From Lysobacter changpingensis (GTDB lineage Bacteria > Pseudomonadota > Gammaproteobacteria > Xanthomonadales > Xanthomonadaceae), in NCBI RefSeq assembly GCF_017308985.1, contig NZ_JADWPE010000002.1:248001-312000 (forward strand): a DNA stretch of 64,000 nt. Reading direction: 5' to 3'. The notes beneath the pieces were generated by a model. The model searched no databases. It was not told the origin of the DNA and worked only from the letters and a program-made list of their open reading frames with translations. Below, in pieces: positions 8,041 to 18,540 of this stretch. Both the position numbers and the translations under genes were made by a program. Each line of letters opens with the position of its first letter. Position 1 is the stretch's first letter.

Positions 8041-8398
8041 GGGTGCCCACTCCGAAGCGCTTCTTGAAGCCGTTGTCGCTGAAGCCCTGCGCGATCGCGC
8101 CGTCCCCGGTGATCACCACCGGGCGGCGGATCAGCTGCGGATACTCCTTCAGCAGCAGCTTCCATTCCGCGTCAGAGCCCGGCGTCTTGCGGTTGTCTGG
8201 CAGGGTGCGCCAGGTCGTAGACGACTTGTTGATCATCGCGTCCCAGCCGCCGAGCCGGTCCTTCCACTCCACCAGCGTGTCCGGCGCCTGGCGCTGGTCG
8301 CGGTAATCGACGAAGGAATGCGCGACGCCGAAGCGATCCAGCCACTTGCGGGCCTTCTTGCAGGTGTCGCAGTTGTTGAGTCCGTAGAGCGTTGTCAT
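8033..8398 (-). CDS. Spx/ArsC-family (YffB-like) thioredoxin-fold protein
   Basis: A 121-residue protein with the arsenate-reductase/Spx fold: [18 protein letters not shown] at the N-terminus, with a CxxC (Cys10, Cys13), and RRPVVI near the C-terminus, where ArsC-type proteins bind substrate. It matches the YffB/MgsA-like branch, whose biochemical role is unsettled. True arsenate reduction is not implied, because no ars genes are nearby. It sits between dapD and dapE on the same strand and overlaps dapE by eight bases. The dapD-side gap is 98 bases and carries an inverted repeat. Confidence 0.88.
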   Translation of the reverse strand: MTTLYGLNNCDTCKKARKWLDRFGVAHSFVDYRDQRQAPDTLVEWKDRLGGWDAMINKSSTTWRTLPDNRKTPGSDAEWKLLLKEYPQLIRRPVVITGDGAIAQGFSDNGFKKRFGVGTLG

Positions 8399-8411
8399 GG
8401 GAGTAAGACTC

Positions 8412-8481
8412 GAGAGTGAGAAGTGGGCGCAGGATGCAGTGTGATATCGGAAGGCGGAGCGAACTCACTCCTCACTTCCTC
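8412..8481. repeat. Inverted repeat with purine-word arms (dapD to Spx-like gap)
   Basis: The left arm (8412-8425) contains GAGTGAG and GAAGTG. The right arm (8463-8481) contains CTCACTC and CACTTCC. The arms are complementary over seven bases and repeat the same short words. Layout resembles the elements at 26137-26231 and 43660-43757. Confidence 0.5.
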
Positions 8482-8496
8482 AACCCCGCTCCCGCG

Positions 8497-9393
8497 TCAC
8501 TCCGCCAACCCGCGCAACAGATCATTGATGCTCGTCTTGCTGCGCGTCTTCGCATCCACCTGCTTCACGATCACCGCGCAATACAGCGAATGCGAGCCGT
8601 CCTTCGCCGGCAGCTGGCCGGAGACGACGACGCTGTACGGCGGCACGAAACCGTAGGAGATCTCGCCCGTCGCGCGGTTGTAGATGCGCGTGCTCTGGCC
8701 GAGGAACACGCCCATGCCGATCACGCTGTGGTGGCCCACGACCACGCCTTCGACGACTTCCGAACGCGCGCCGATGAAGCAGTGGTCCTCGATGATCGTC
8801 GGGCTCGCCTGCAGCGGCTCCAGCACGCCGCCGATGCCCGCGCCGCCGGAAAGATGGCAGTGCTTGCCGACCTGCGCGCACGAACCGACCGTCGCCCACG
8901 TGTCGACCATCGTGCCCTCGCCCACGTGCGCGCCGATGTTGACGAAGCTCGGCATCAGCACGACGTCCTTGCCGATGTGCGCGCCGCGACGCGCGACGGC
9001 GCCCGGCACGACGCGCGCGCCCAGCTTGCGGAAGTCCGACTCGCCATAGCCGGCGAAACGTGCCGGCACCTTGTCCCAGTACGGCGCGGGATACCCGTCG
9101 ACGACCTGCATGTCGTTCACGCGGAAGTACAGCAACACCGCCTTCTTCAGCCATTCGTTGACCGTCCAGCCGCCCTTGCCGTCCGGCTCGGCGACGCGGA
9201 ATTCGCCGGTCTCCAGGCCGGAAATCACGCGTTCCACCGTCGGGCGCGTGGAGCCTTCGATCTCGTCCAGCGTCAGCATCGCGCGGCGCTCGAAGGCGCT
9301 GTCGATCATGAACTTCAGCTCGTCCACGCCCGGCCCGGCGGGCACGGCCTTCTTGCGCGCGGTCTTGCGGGCGGTCTTCTTCTGCAGGGCCAT
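8497..9393 (-). CDS. dapD: Tetrahydrodipicolinate N-succinyltransferase
   Basis: A 298-residue cytoplasmic left-handed beta-helix acyltransferase of lysine/diaminopimelate synthesis that uses succinyl-CoA. The hexapeptide region is clear ([45 protein letters not shown]) and the C-terminus [13 protein letters not shown] is typical. E. coli DapD has 274 residues. The extra length is a Lys/Arg/Ala-rich N-terminal tail (about residues 1-24) before the conserved [15 protein letters not shown]. The ATG at 9393 abuts the TGA of glnD, which points to coupled translation. Confidence 0.95.
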   Translation of the reverse strand: MALQKKTARKTARKKAVPAGPGVDELKFMIDSAFERRAMLTLDEIEGSTRPTVERVISGLETGEFRVAEPDGKGGWTVNEWLKKAVLLYFRVNDMQVVDGYPAPYWDKVPARFAGYGESDFRKLGARVVPGAVARRGAHIGKDVVLMPSFVNIGAHVGEGTMVDTWATVGSCAQVGKHCHLSGGAGIGGVLEPLQASPTIIEDHCFIGARSEVVEGVVVGHHSVIGMGVFLGQSTRIYNRATGEISYGFVPPYSVVVSGQLPAKDGSHSLYCAVIVKQVDAKTRSKTSINDLLRGLAE

Positions 9394-12030
9394 TCAACAG
9401 TCTCCTTCGAGGCAGGCGAGCAAGGCTTCGCGCAGCGCCTGCCGCCTTGTTTCATCGAGCGCGCCGTCGCGCCCGTCGTGATGGGGATGGGTGATCTGGA
9501 ACACGTCCTCGGCGCGTTCGCCGAAGGTCGCGATGCGCGCATCGTGCACGCGCAGGCCCTGGCTGCGGATCGCGTGCGTCACGTCCGCAAGCAGGCCGGG
9601 GCGGTCGGTGCACACCAGGCTGAGCATCGTGCGCGTGCCGGCGTCGCTTTCCAGCGTGTCGAAACCGATCTGCGGCGCGATGCGGAAATGCCTGAGATGA
9701 CGCGGCTGCGCGCGACGCGCCGGCCGGATGCGATCCAGGTCGCCGGCGAGCGCGGCGCCCAGGCGCTGTTCGACCTCTTCGCTCGTCGGCGGGCAACGCG
9801 GATCGATCGGCACGACTTCGAAGCTGTCGAACACCATGCCGTTCGGGCCGTCGAGCACCCGCGCCTGCTGGATTGCCAGGCCCAGGCGGTCGAGCGTGGC
9901 GACGATCGCGGCGAACAGGCCGTCGCGATCGGGCGAATGGATGAAGACTTCCAGCGCACCGGCATGCTCGCCTAGCGCACGAGCGCGAACGCGCGTCTGC
10001 CCCGGTTCGACGCCGCGCAGCGAAGCGGCCTGCCACGCGATCTGGTCGGGACGTCCGCGCTCGAAACCGATCTGCGGCATGCGCGCGTACAGCGCATCGA
10101 CCTGTTCGTCGCCGATGCCCATCGTGGCGAGCATCGCGCGCGCGGCGTCGCGCGTTTCGTTCGCGCGTTCGTCGCCGGCGACGGGATGTTCGAGCCCGCG
10201 TCGCAGCGCCAGGCGCGTGGCGGTGTAGAGATCGGCGAGCAGCCGGTCCTTCCACGCGTTCCACAACTTGGGCGACGTGCCGGCGATGTCGGCGCAGGTC
10301 AGCAGGTAGAGATGATCGAGGCGTTCGCGATCGGCGACCTTGCCGGCGAAACGGTGGATGACTTCGGGATCGGCGATGTCCTGCTTCTGCGCGGTCACCG
10401 ACATCAGCAGGTGCTGGCGGACGAGCCATTCCACCAGCGCACCGTCGGCCTGCGACAGGCCCATGGTGCTGCAGAAGATGCGTGCATCCTCGGCGCCGAG
10501 TTCGGAGTGATCGCCGCCGCGTCCCTTGCCGATGTCGTGGAAAAGCCCGGCGAGCAGCAGCAGTTCCGGCTTGCGCAGGCGCGGCCAGACCTCGTGCGCG
10601 ATGCTGAAGCGCTCGTCGGCGATACCCGATGCGAAGCGCGCGAGATTGCGCAGGACCGCAAGCGTGTGCTGATCGACCGTGAATACGTGGAACAGGTCGA
10701 ACTGCATGCGGCCGGAGACTTTCGCGAACGCCGGGATCCAGCGTCCGAGCACGCCCAGGCGCGCCATGCGTTCGAGCGCGTGCACCGGATGCGGGCCGCG
10801 CAGCAGCGCCATGAAACGCTCGCGCAAGGCCGGTTCGGCCTGCTGGAACGCCGGCACGCGCGACAGCGATTCGGCCAGCGCGCGCGCCGTGCGCGAATGC
10901 AGTCCGCGGACGGCATCGTGCGAAGCCCACACCGCGAACAGCGCGAAGACGTCGTAGGCGTCGCGCGGCCAGTGCGGATCGCGTGCGCACAGGTAATCGC
11001 GGCGCAGCTCGAACGCGTGGTCGATCGCGACCGGCGTGCTTTCGCCTTCGATCTGTTCCTCGAAACGCTGCAGCAGCCGCTCGCCGATGCGCAGCACCAG
11101 CGCGGCGCTGCGATAGAACCCCTGCATCATCTGCTCGACGGCGAGGTTGTCGGCGTTGTCGACGTGGCCCAGGCGCTCGGCCAGCACTTTCTGGTAATCG
11201 AAACGCAGCCGTTCCTCGCGCTTGCCGGCGACCAGGTGCAGGCCGAAGCGCAGGCGCGACAGCGCGCGGCGTTCGCGTTCGAGCGTGGCGAGTTCGTCCG
11301 CGCCGAACTGGCCGATGGCGACCAGCGACTCCAGATCGCCCGTGCCGACGATGCGCAGCGCCATCCAGCGCAGCGTCTGCACGTCGCGCAGTCCGCCGGG
11401 GCCTTCCTTCAGGTTGGGCTCGAGGTTGTCGGCGGTGTCTTCGTAGCGCGCGTGGCGCAGGCGCAGTTCCTCGCGCTTGGCGGCGAAGAACTCGCGCGCC
11501 GGCCACACCAGGCTGGGCGCGATCGCCGCCTGCAATGCGTGCAGGTGTTCGACCTGCGCGACCAGCGGACGCGCTTCCAGCATCGCGGTGAGCACGGTGA
11601 TGTCGGCCGCCGCTTCCGTGCACTGCACCGGCGAGCGCACCGCATGGCCGACCGGCACGCCGCCGTCCCACAGCAGCGCGACGAAACGCGACAGCGCTTC
11701 GGCGTGCGCGGCCTGCGCGTCGGGTTCGGCGAGCACGAGCAGGTCGACGTCGGATTGCGGGAACAGTTCGGCGCGGCCGTAGCCGCCGACGGCGAACAAC
11801 GCCAGCGGGGCGTCGTCCGGAAGGCACGCCTTCCACGCGGCGCGCACCTGCGCATCCATCGCGCCTGCACGCGCGGCGAGCAGGCGGTCGATGTCGGCGT
11901 TGGGGTCCCCGTCGAAGGCCTTGGCGAGGCCGGCGTCCACCGTGGCGAGGGCCGCGCGGATCGCCGCGGCCGGGTCGGCACTGCCCTGCGCCGCCGAAGG
12001 CTCATCGACGGCGGCGGAGCGGTCGCTCAT
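9394..12030 (-). CDS. glnD: PII uridylyltransferase/uridylyl-removing enzyme
   Basis: An 878-residue bifunctional nitrogen sensor that uridylylates PII under nitrogen limitation and removes UMP when glutamine is high. The N-terminal nucleotidyltransferase motif GGYGRAELFPQSDVDLL is near residue 82. The HD domain motif HDIGKGRGGDHSELG (near 510) gives the uridylyl-removing activity. Two C-terminal ACT regions for glutamine sensing follow (from about 690 and 800). The length matches the family. The start overlaps the map stop as ATGA, and the stop abuts dapD. The PII target gene itself is not in the window. Confidence 0.96.
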   Translation of the reverse strand: MSDRSAAVDEPSAAQGSADPAAAIRAALATVDAGLAKAFDGDPNADIDRLLAARAGAMDAQVRAAWKACLPDDAPLALFAVGGYGRAELFPQSDVDLLVLAEPDAQAAHAEALSRFVALLWDGGVPVGHAVRSPVQCTEAAADITVLTAMLEARPLVAQVEHLHALQAAIAPSLVWPAREFFAAKREELRLRHARYEDTADNLEPNLKEGPGGLRDVQTLRWMALRIVGTGDLESLVAIGQFGADELATLERERRALSRLRFGLHLVAGKREERLRFDYQKVLAERLGHVDNADNLAVEQMMQGFYRSAALVLRIGERLLQRFEEQIEGESTPVAIDHAFELRRDYLCARDPHWPRDAYDVFALFAVWASHDAVRGLHSRTARALAESLSRVPAFQQAEPALRERFMALLRGPHPVHALERMARLGVLGRWIPAFAKVSGRMQFDLFHVFTVDQHTLAVLRNLARFASGIADERFSIAHEVWPRLRKPELLLLAGLFHDIGKGRGGDHSELGAEDARIFCSTMGLSQADGALVEWLVRQHLLMSVTAQKQDIADPEVIHRFAGKVADRERLDHLYLLTCADIAGTSPKLWNAWKDRLLADLYTATRLALRRGLEHPVAGDERANETRDAARAMLATMGIGDEQVDALYARMPQIGFERGRPDQIAWQAASLRGVEPGQTRVRARALGEHAGALEVFIHSPDRDGLFAAIVATLDRLGLAIQQARVLDGPNGMVFDSFEVVPIDPRCPPTSEEVEQRLGAALAGDLDRIRPARRAQPRHLRHFRIAPQIGFDTLESDAGTRTMLSLVCTDRPGLLADVTHAIRSQGLRVHDARIATFGERAEDVFQITHPHHDGRDGALDETRRQALREALLACLEGDC

Positions 12031-12803
12031 AGGTCGTTGTCGTCACCCGGCACGCGGGTGAGGATCTCCACGCCGTTCTCGGTCACCGCGACGGTGTGCT
12101 CCCACTGCGCGGACAACTTGCGGTCCTTGGTGACCACGGTCCAGCCGTCGGGCAGCAGCTTGGTGTAGCGCGTGCCCTCGTTGATCATCGGCTCGATGGT
12201 GAAAGTCATGCCCGGCTTGAGCACGAGCCCTTCGCCGTTGCGGCCGTAATGCAGGACCTGCGGATCCTCGTGGTAGATCCGCCCGATGCCATGGCCGCAG
12301 TATTCGCGCACCACGCTGAAGCGCTCGGCTTCGGCGTACTGCTGGATCGCCGCGCCGATGTCGCCCAGGGTCGCGCCCGGCTTCACCGTGCGGATGCCTC
12401 GGAACATCGCCTCGCGGGTCACGTCGACCAGGCGCTTCGCCATGACCGACGGCGTGCCGACGACGTACATGCGGCTGGTGTCGCCGTGCCAGCCGTCCTT
12501 GATGACGGTGACGTCGATGTTGACGATGTCGCCGTCCTTCAGGACCTTGGCCTCGCTCGGGATGCCGTGGCAGATGACATTGTTGACCGAGGTGCAGACG
12601 GTCTTGGGGAATCCCTTGTAGCCGACGTTGGCCGGGATCGCCTTCTGCACGTTGACGATGTGATCGTGGCAGATGCGGTCCAGTTCCTCGGTGGTCACGC
12701 CCGCCTTGACGTGCGGGGCGACGACCTGGAGCACCTCGGCGGCCAGGCGGCCGGCGACGCGCATCTTCTCGATCTCTTCGGGGGTCTTGATGGTGATGGG
12801 CAT
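12027..12803 (-). CDS. map: Methionine aminopeptidase, type I
   Basis: A 258-residue M24 metallopeptidase that removes the initiator methionine from new proteins. Metal-ligand segments are visible: [30 protein letters not shown] and FTIEPMIN, ending with [15 protein letters not shown]. The start at 12803 ([14 protein letters not shown]) fits the family better than the ATG six codons upstream. Neither has a Shine-Dalgarno. A -10-like CATAAT lies exactly six bases before this ATG, so a leaderless transcript is plausible. It is divergent from rpsB, a common arrangement in bacteria, and heads the map-glnD-dapD group. Confidence 0.95.
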   Translation of the reverse strand: MPITIKTPEEIEKMRVAGRLAAEVLQVVAPHVKAGVTTEELDRICHDHIVNVQKAIPANVGYKGFPKTVCTSVNNVICHGIPSEAKVLKDGDIVNIDVTVIKDGWHGDTSRMYVVGTPSVMAKRLVDVTREAMFRGIRTVKPGATLGDIGAAIQQYAEAERFSVVREYCGHGIGRIYHEDPQVLHYGRNGEGLVLKPGMTFTIEPMINEGTRYTKLLPDGWTVVTKDRKLSAQWEHTVAVTENGVEILTRVPGDDNDL

Positions 12804-12809
12804 GGCGGC

Positions 12810-12815
12810 ATTATG
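12810..12815 (-). promoter_or_regulatory. Candidate -10 element of a leaderless map promoter
   Basis: CATAAT on the minus strand is followed by six bases and then the map ATG. Transcription from here would start at or within a base of the start codon. No good -35 was seen. Confidence 0.35.
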
Positions 12816-12855
12816 GCCCATCCGCGGTCCGTTCAGGCTTTCCCGACGCCCGAAG

Positions 12856-12885
12856 TTGCCCGTAACGCACTGTTACGGCTACAAT
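12856..12885 (+). promoter_or_regulatory. Sigma70-type promoter of rpsB-tsf
   Basis: TTGCCC (12856-12861) and TACAAT (12880-12885) are separated by 18 bases. The spacer contains an inverted repeat, GTAAC-GCACT-GTTAC (12862-12876), that could be a protein-binding site. Transcription would begin near 12892. Confidence 0.6.
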
Positions 12886-12891
12886 CCCGCG

Positions 12892-13155
12892 GCTCAGCGA
12901 CCGGCTCCGTCCGATCCTGACCGCCCACGCCAGGGCGAGAGCGCACCGGCCCCGTCCGGAACGCAGGCGAATACACACCCGCAGCCACACGTCGTGCCGG
13001 GGTGCCGGACGTCCACCAGGACGTCTGGTTCGGCCACGAACGCTGCGGGGAGGCCCAACCCCGGAACCCCTGCCCCCGGCCCTGCCGGCGGCACCGCCCT
13101 TCACACCGTGCTTTGTTCACGCGGGCGGCCGGTTCCACTGCCTGGAGTCAAAGCA
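12892..13155 (+). promoter_or_regulatory. Long structured 5' leader of rpsB
   Basis: About 265 bases separate the predicted transcription start from the rpsB ATG, with no supported gene. A strong hairpin lies at 13004-13029: GACGTCC, loop ACCA, GGACGTC (13008-13025), with wobble and GC pairs extending it outward. In E. coli, rpsB-tsf is autoregulated by S2 through its leader. That the same applies here is inference from gene identity and leader length. Confidence 0.5.
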
Positions 13156-13962
<807 letters not shown>

Positions 13963-13974
13963 GGACCGCGTCAT

Positions 13975-14076
13975 GTGGCCGCGCCAAGCTGCGCGGCCAC
14001 GTCCGAAGTTTCTGCGTCGCGCGGGCCAGGTCCCGCCGCGATGTCCGGAATCGCAAAAGGCGGGTCGCGACCCGCC
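13975..14076 (+). repeat. Two palindromes between rpsB and tsf
   Basis: A 9-bp stem GTGGCCGCG/CGCGGCCAC with an 8-base loop spans 13975-14000. An 18-base perfect palindrome, GGCGGGTCGCGACCCGCC, spans 14059-14076. Neither has a T run. The first may act as a partial transcription stop or RNA-stability structure. The second looks like a separate REP-like unit. Confidence 0.6.
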
Positions 14077-14097
14077 CTACACCATAGAGGTACCCCC

Positions 14098-14979
<882 letters not shown>

Positions 14980-15003
14980 AGCCTCCGGTCCCTTCGGACA
15001 GAG

Positions 15004-15031
15004 AAAAGGCCGCGAGCGATCGCGGCCTTTT
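15004..15031 (+). terminator. Intrinsic terminator after tsf
   Basis: AAAAGGCCGCG, loop AGCGAT, CGCGGCCTTTT: an 11-bp stem with flanking A and T runs, continuing TCCTTTTCT. It could also act for minus-strand transcripts. Confidence 0.92.
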
Positions 15032-15036
15032 CCTTT

Positions 15037-15449
15037 TCTGCGGCGCGAGGGGAGAGAGGAGCGCGCCGCGGGGGAAGGTCTGGAGAAGCCGTCCGGGGCT
15101 TCTCCAGAAGGGATCTCCGCGGCAGGGTCCGCTTCGATCCGCAGGCGAGTCCCGTGGTTCCCGCCAGGTACGCACCCTCCTGGTACGCATGAAACGTGGC
15201 TGCCCGGATGGACCGCCGAAAAAGTGCGCCATCCATGGCGCGGAGACATCCGTATCCGTCGTCCTGATCCCGTTACGACCTCCATAACGGGGCCGGGGCG
15301 CCTCCCCCCTACCCCCGGCGGACATATTTTTTCGGGGCTCGTCATGGGCGGGCTTCCCAAGCCCTTCTCCCATCGGCGACCGGAGGGAGTGCGGAGGGGT
15401 TGGGGCAGCGGAGGGTCAGCGCGCGAGAAAGCCGAAGCGCCCAGCTGTT
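15037..15449. other. Non-coding gap rich in inverted repeats
   Basis: No protein frame here has support. Visible structures are a 12-bp perfect stem TCTGGAGAAGCC/GGCTTCTCCAGA with loop GTCCGG (15079-15108), a GGTACGC direct repeat near 15160-15180, GCGCCAT/ATGGCGC (15226-15241), CCCGTTA/TAACGGG (15269-15291), and a locally AT-rich ATATTTTTT near 15325. It could hold an RNA gene or a decayed mobile element; I cannot assign it. Confidence 0.4.
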
Positions 15450-15482
15450 GCAGTCCGGGCAAGCGAAGCGCACCCGGGCTAC
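15450..15482. repeat. REP-like repeat, copy 3 (single short palindrome)
   Basis: A compact unit, CAGTCCGGGCAAGCGAAGCG followed by CACCCGGGCTAC. It lies between tsf and the convergent TonB receptor gene. Confidence 0.75.
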
Positions 15483-15555
15483 AAGAGCTACAAGCGCTTG
15501 GCCCCGCGCCGGCGGGGAATGACGAATGGAACGGCGAGCGACGTACGTCCCCGCC

Positions 15556-18396
15556 TCAGAACCGGTACGTCGCACTCACCAGGTAATAGCGCCCGCGCGG
15601 GTCGTCGTAGGCGATGTCGTAGCCGCCCTTCAACGGGTCGTAGTTGCGCGGTTCGCGGTCGGTGACGTTGTCGATGTTCAGCGACAGGCGCCAGTGTTCG
15701 AAACCGACGTACGCCAGGTACACATCCGCCGTCGTCGAAGCCGGGGTACGGCATTTCCCCGCCTCCGCGTTCGGGGCCGGACAGGGGCGGCCGGGCGATG
15801 CGATCTCCACCGGGCCGAGCTGGTGCACGTTGAGCGTGGAGATCCAGTCGCCGTACAGCCATTCGATCCCCGCCAGCACCGAGCGTTTCGGCGAGCCGTG
15901 GCCGGCGTAATCGAGCACCGGCGCATCCGGACTCGCCTGCCGCTCCAGCGACGACAGATAGCTCGCGGCGAGGCGGAAGGTGAAACGTCCGGCGCCGGCA
16001 GTGTCGAGGCGGTACTCGGACTGCAGTTCCCAGCCTTCGGCCTGCGTGCGACCGACGTTGGTGAAGTAGTCGTTGATCGCGATCAGCCCACCCTGGGCGT
16101 CGCGTTGCCAGGACAGCGGGAATGACTCCGGATCGGACAACGCATCGGTGGTGACGATCTCGTTGCGGCGGCGGATGCGGAAGCGGTCGAGGCTGACGTC
16201 GAACGACGCCGTCGGCGCCCACACCAGTCCCAGCGTCTGGCTGCGCGAGGTTTCCGGCTGCACGTCGGGATTCTCGATCGCGCCATGCGTGACGAGGCAG
16301 TAATCCACGCCCATGAAACTGACCGGCACGGCGCAGGGCGCCAGCGCAGGCGTGGCTTCGACCACCTCGAACGTGCCGCCGCCGATGCTCGGGCGGCGCA
16401 GTTCGAACAGCGACGGAGCGCGATAACCGGTCGCCGAGGTCGCACGCACCGTCAACGTATCCAGCGGCATCCACTTCAGGCCGAACATCGGCGAGGTTTC
16501 GCTGCCATATCCCTGCCGATGATCGATGCGCCACGCGGCATCGGCATGCAGCCAGGTCGTGATGGGCAGGCTCATCTCGGCATAGAACGCCGAGCTGGTC
16601 CGATGATCGTCGAGCCGGCTCTTCTGCGCGCCCAGTGCCACGTCGCCGTCGAGCATGCGCTGGTCCGGCGCGTTGCGCAGCGCATCGCGCGACCACTCCA
16701 CGCCCAGCGCGACCTGCGCCTGCCCGCCCGGCAGCGTGAACCACGCGCCGTTGGTGGCGAAGGTGACCTGGTCGAAACGCGCGTCGCCCTCCACTTCTAT
16801 CCGGGGCGACATCGCGCGGATCACCTCGGGCGGATTGTCCGGCGAGTTGAAGCGATAGCTGAAATCCGCCAGCGCCTGCGACAACGCCGCGGTGCTGATG
16901 AGGCCGTCGATCTGGTTGTCGACGCGGTTGCGATGATGCGACGCGCCCGCGCGCCATTCCCAGTCGCCCCACAGGCCGGACAGGCCGAGGTCGAGGTCGG
17001 CGCTTTGCGAACTGCTGCGGCTGCGGATCGGCCCGACGTCGAAGAACGCGTAGTCCAGCTGCACCGGCGTCTCGGGCGGAAACGGATTGTCCGGATGCAC
17101 CGCCGGCAACCGGATCGATCCGTACAGCGGCGCGCCCTGCAGCCGCTGCTGCACCTGGCCCAGGCGCAACGAGCCATCGAACTCCAGCGTGCCGCCCAAC
17201 GGCTGGCGCAGGCGCGCGTAGACCGCGCCGCTTTCCATTTCAGGTTGCAGCGTGAGGTACTGCGGCACGTCGAGGAAGCACCCGCCTTCGGCATCGCGCA
17301 CCGCATCCGGGCAGGCCGGCTGCACGATCGTCAGGTCGATCAGGCTGAAGTACCCCAGCGGGATGCGGCGATCGGTCAACCCCATGCGGCTCTGGTCCGC
17401 GGTGCGCCAGTCGCGCGCGTCGCCCTGCAGCGCGTCGCGATGGAAATAGTCGGCGCCGAGGAAGAAATTGCCGTCGTTCCTGGTCGCCTGGCCGTAGCTG
17501 AGCGACAGCCGGCGCTGCTCCGCATCGCCCTGCTCCGACAGCCCGTAGCGCGCGGTCACCTCGGCGCCCTGCTGTTCCTTGCGCAGGATGATGTTGATGA
17601 CGCCGGCCATCGCATCGGCGCCGTAGATGGCCGACGCACCGCCGCGCATCACTTCGATGCGGTCGACCATCGTCAGCGGAATGCCGTTGAGATCGGTGAG
17701 TCCGCCCAGGTCCGCCGACGCGAGGCCGTAGTTCGCCACGCGCCGGCCGTCGATCAGGATCAGCGTCGCGCGCGGACCCAGTCCGTACAGGCTGGTCGTC
17801 GCCGCGGCGGCGAACGGCTGCTGCGAGTTGAAGCCGCCATCGGTCGCCACGTCCACCGGGTGGTGGCTGATCATGCCGGGCTGGTAGCTCAGCAGTTCGA
17901 ACACCGTCTGGTAGCCGCTGGCCTCGATCTGCGCACGGCTGATGCGCGTGAGCGGCGCCGGCGTCACCACGTCGATGGACGCGCGCGGGATGTGCGTGCC
18001 GGTGACTTCCACCGTCGCCAGTTCGACCGGCTCGCGCGAAACCACGGGCGTGGGCGGCGCGATGTCGGGCGTGGGCGCGCGTTCGATCAGGAACGTGTTG
18101 GGCGTGACCTGCACCGCCTGCAGGCCGCTGTCGCGCAGCAGTATTTCGAGCGCGCGCGCGGGCGGCAGGTCCGCCTGCATGCCGGACGAACGCCGCTGTG
18201 CGACGAGACCCGGCGCATACATCAGCTGCACGCGGCCCTGCGTGGCGAGCGTCTGCAATGCGTGGTCGAGCGTGCCCGCCGGGATGACGAAGCGCACGGC
18301 CGATGAAGCGGATTCGGCGGCGAGCGCCGGTGCGGCGGCGCAGGCGAGCGAAAGCGCACCGGCAATGGCGAGGGCGAGTCGGAACTTCCTGGCCAT
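15556..18396 (-). CDS. TonB-dependent receptor with STN signalling domain
   Basis: A 946-residue outer-membrane receptor. A signal peptide ends near residue 26 (PALAAES). Residues about 34-105 form a secretin/TonB short N-terminal (STN) domain (VRFVIPAGTLDHALQTLA...QVTPNTFLIER). This domain lets receptors of the FecA type signal to an inner-membrane anti-sigma factor. The plug domain follows (ATVEVTGTHIPR; RVANYGL; VDRIEVMRGGASAIYGADAM), then a beta-barrel ending RYYLVSATYRF with the terminal Phe. It is the third gene of a sigma-FecR-receptor set on the minus strand, 144 bases after the fecR-like stop. The ligand is unknown; polypeptide, polysaccharide and siderophore substrates are all possible. 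Confidence 0.92.
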   Translation of the reverse strand: MARKFRLALAIAGALSLACAAAPALAAESASSAVRFVIPAGTLDHALQTLATQGRVQLMYAPGLVAQRRSSGMQADLPPARALEILLRDSGLQAVQVTPNTFLIERAPTPDIAPPTPVVSREPVELATVEVTGTHIPRASIDVVTPAPLTRISRAQIEASGYQTVFELLSYQPGMISHHPVDVATDGGFNSQQPFAAAATTSLYGLGPRATLILIDGRRVANYGLASADLGGLTDLNGIPLTMVDRIEVMRGGASAIYGADAMAGVINIILRKEQQGAEVTARYGLSEQGDAEQRRLSLSYGQATRNDGNFFLGADYFHRDALQGDARDWRTADQSRMGLTDRRIPLGYFSLIDLTIVQPACPDAVRDAEGGCFLDVPQYLTLQPEMESGAVYARLRQPLGGTLEFDGSLRLGQVQQRLQGAPLYGSIRLPAVHPDNPFPPETPVQLDYAFFDVGPIRSRSSSQSADLDLGLSGLWGDWEWRAGASHHRNRVDNQIDGLISTAALSQALADFSYRFNSPDNPPEVIRAMSPRIEVEGDARFDQVTFATNGAWFTLPGGQAQVALGVEWSRDALRNAPDQRMLDGDVALGAQKSRLDDHRTSSAFYAEMSLPITTWLHADAAWRIDHRQGYGSETSPMFGLKWMPLDTLTVRATSATGYRAPSLFELRRPSIGGGTFEVVEATPALAPCAVPVSFMGVDYCLVTHGAIENPDVQPETSRSQTLGLVWAPTASFDVSLDRFRIRRRNEIVTTDALSDPESFPLSWQRDAQGGLIAINDYFTNVGRTQAEGWELQSEYRLDTAGAGRFTFRLAASYLSSLERQASPDAPVLDYAGHGSPKRSVLAGIEWLYGDWISTLNVHQLGPVEIASPGRPCPAPNAEAGKCRTPASTTADVYLAYVGFEHWRLSLNIDNVTDREPRNYDPLKGGYDIAYDDPRGRYYLVSATYRF

Positions 18397-18540
18397 TGTT
18401 GCTTGCGCGAGTCAACGTGAAAGTTGCTCACACGATACGAGAGCGCGGCTCCGCCACGCAACGTTTGCTTAACGATCCGGCGCCATACCTTGCCGGATCT
18501 GTGGTTTCGCGCGGGAAAGATGCGACGCGCGGCCGACCGC

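Noticed and set aside
8033-8398. Arsenate reductase in an ars operon
   Set aside because: No arsR, arsB or acr3 is nearby, and the protein fits the YffB/Spx-like branch better.
15037-15449. Small proteins in the gap after tsf (several short frames)
   Set aside because: None has a ribosome-binding site, family resemblance or consistent coding composition.
16285-18306. A 673-codon plus-strand frame opposite the STN-type receptor
   Set aside because: Shadow of the receptor gene; composition is biased and no family is recognisable.
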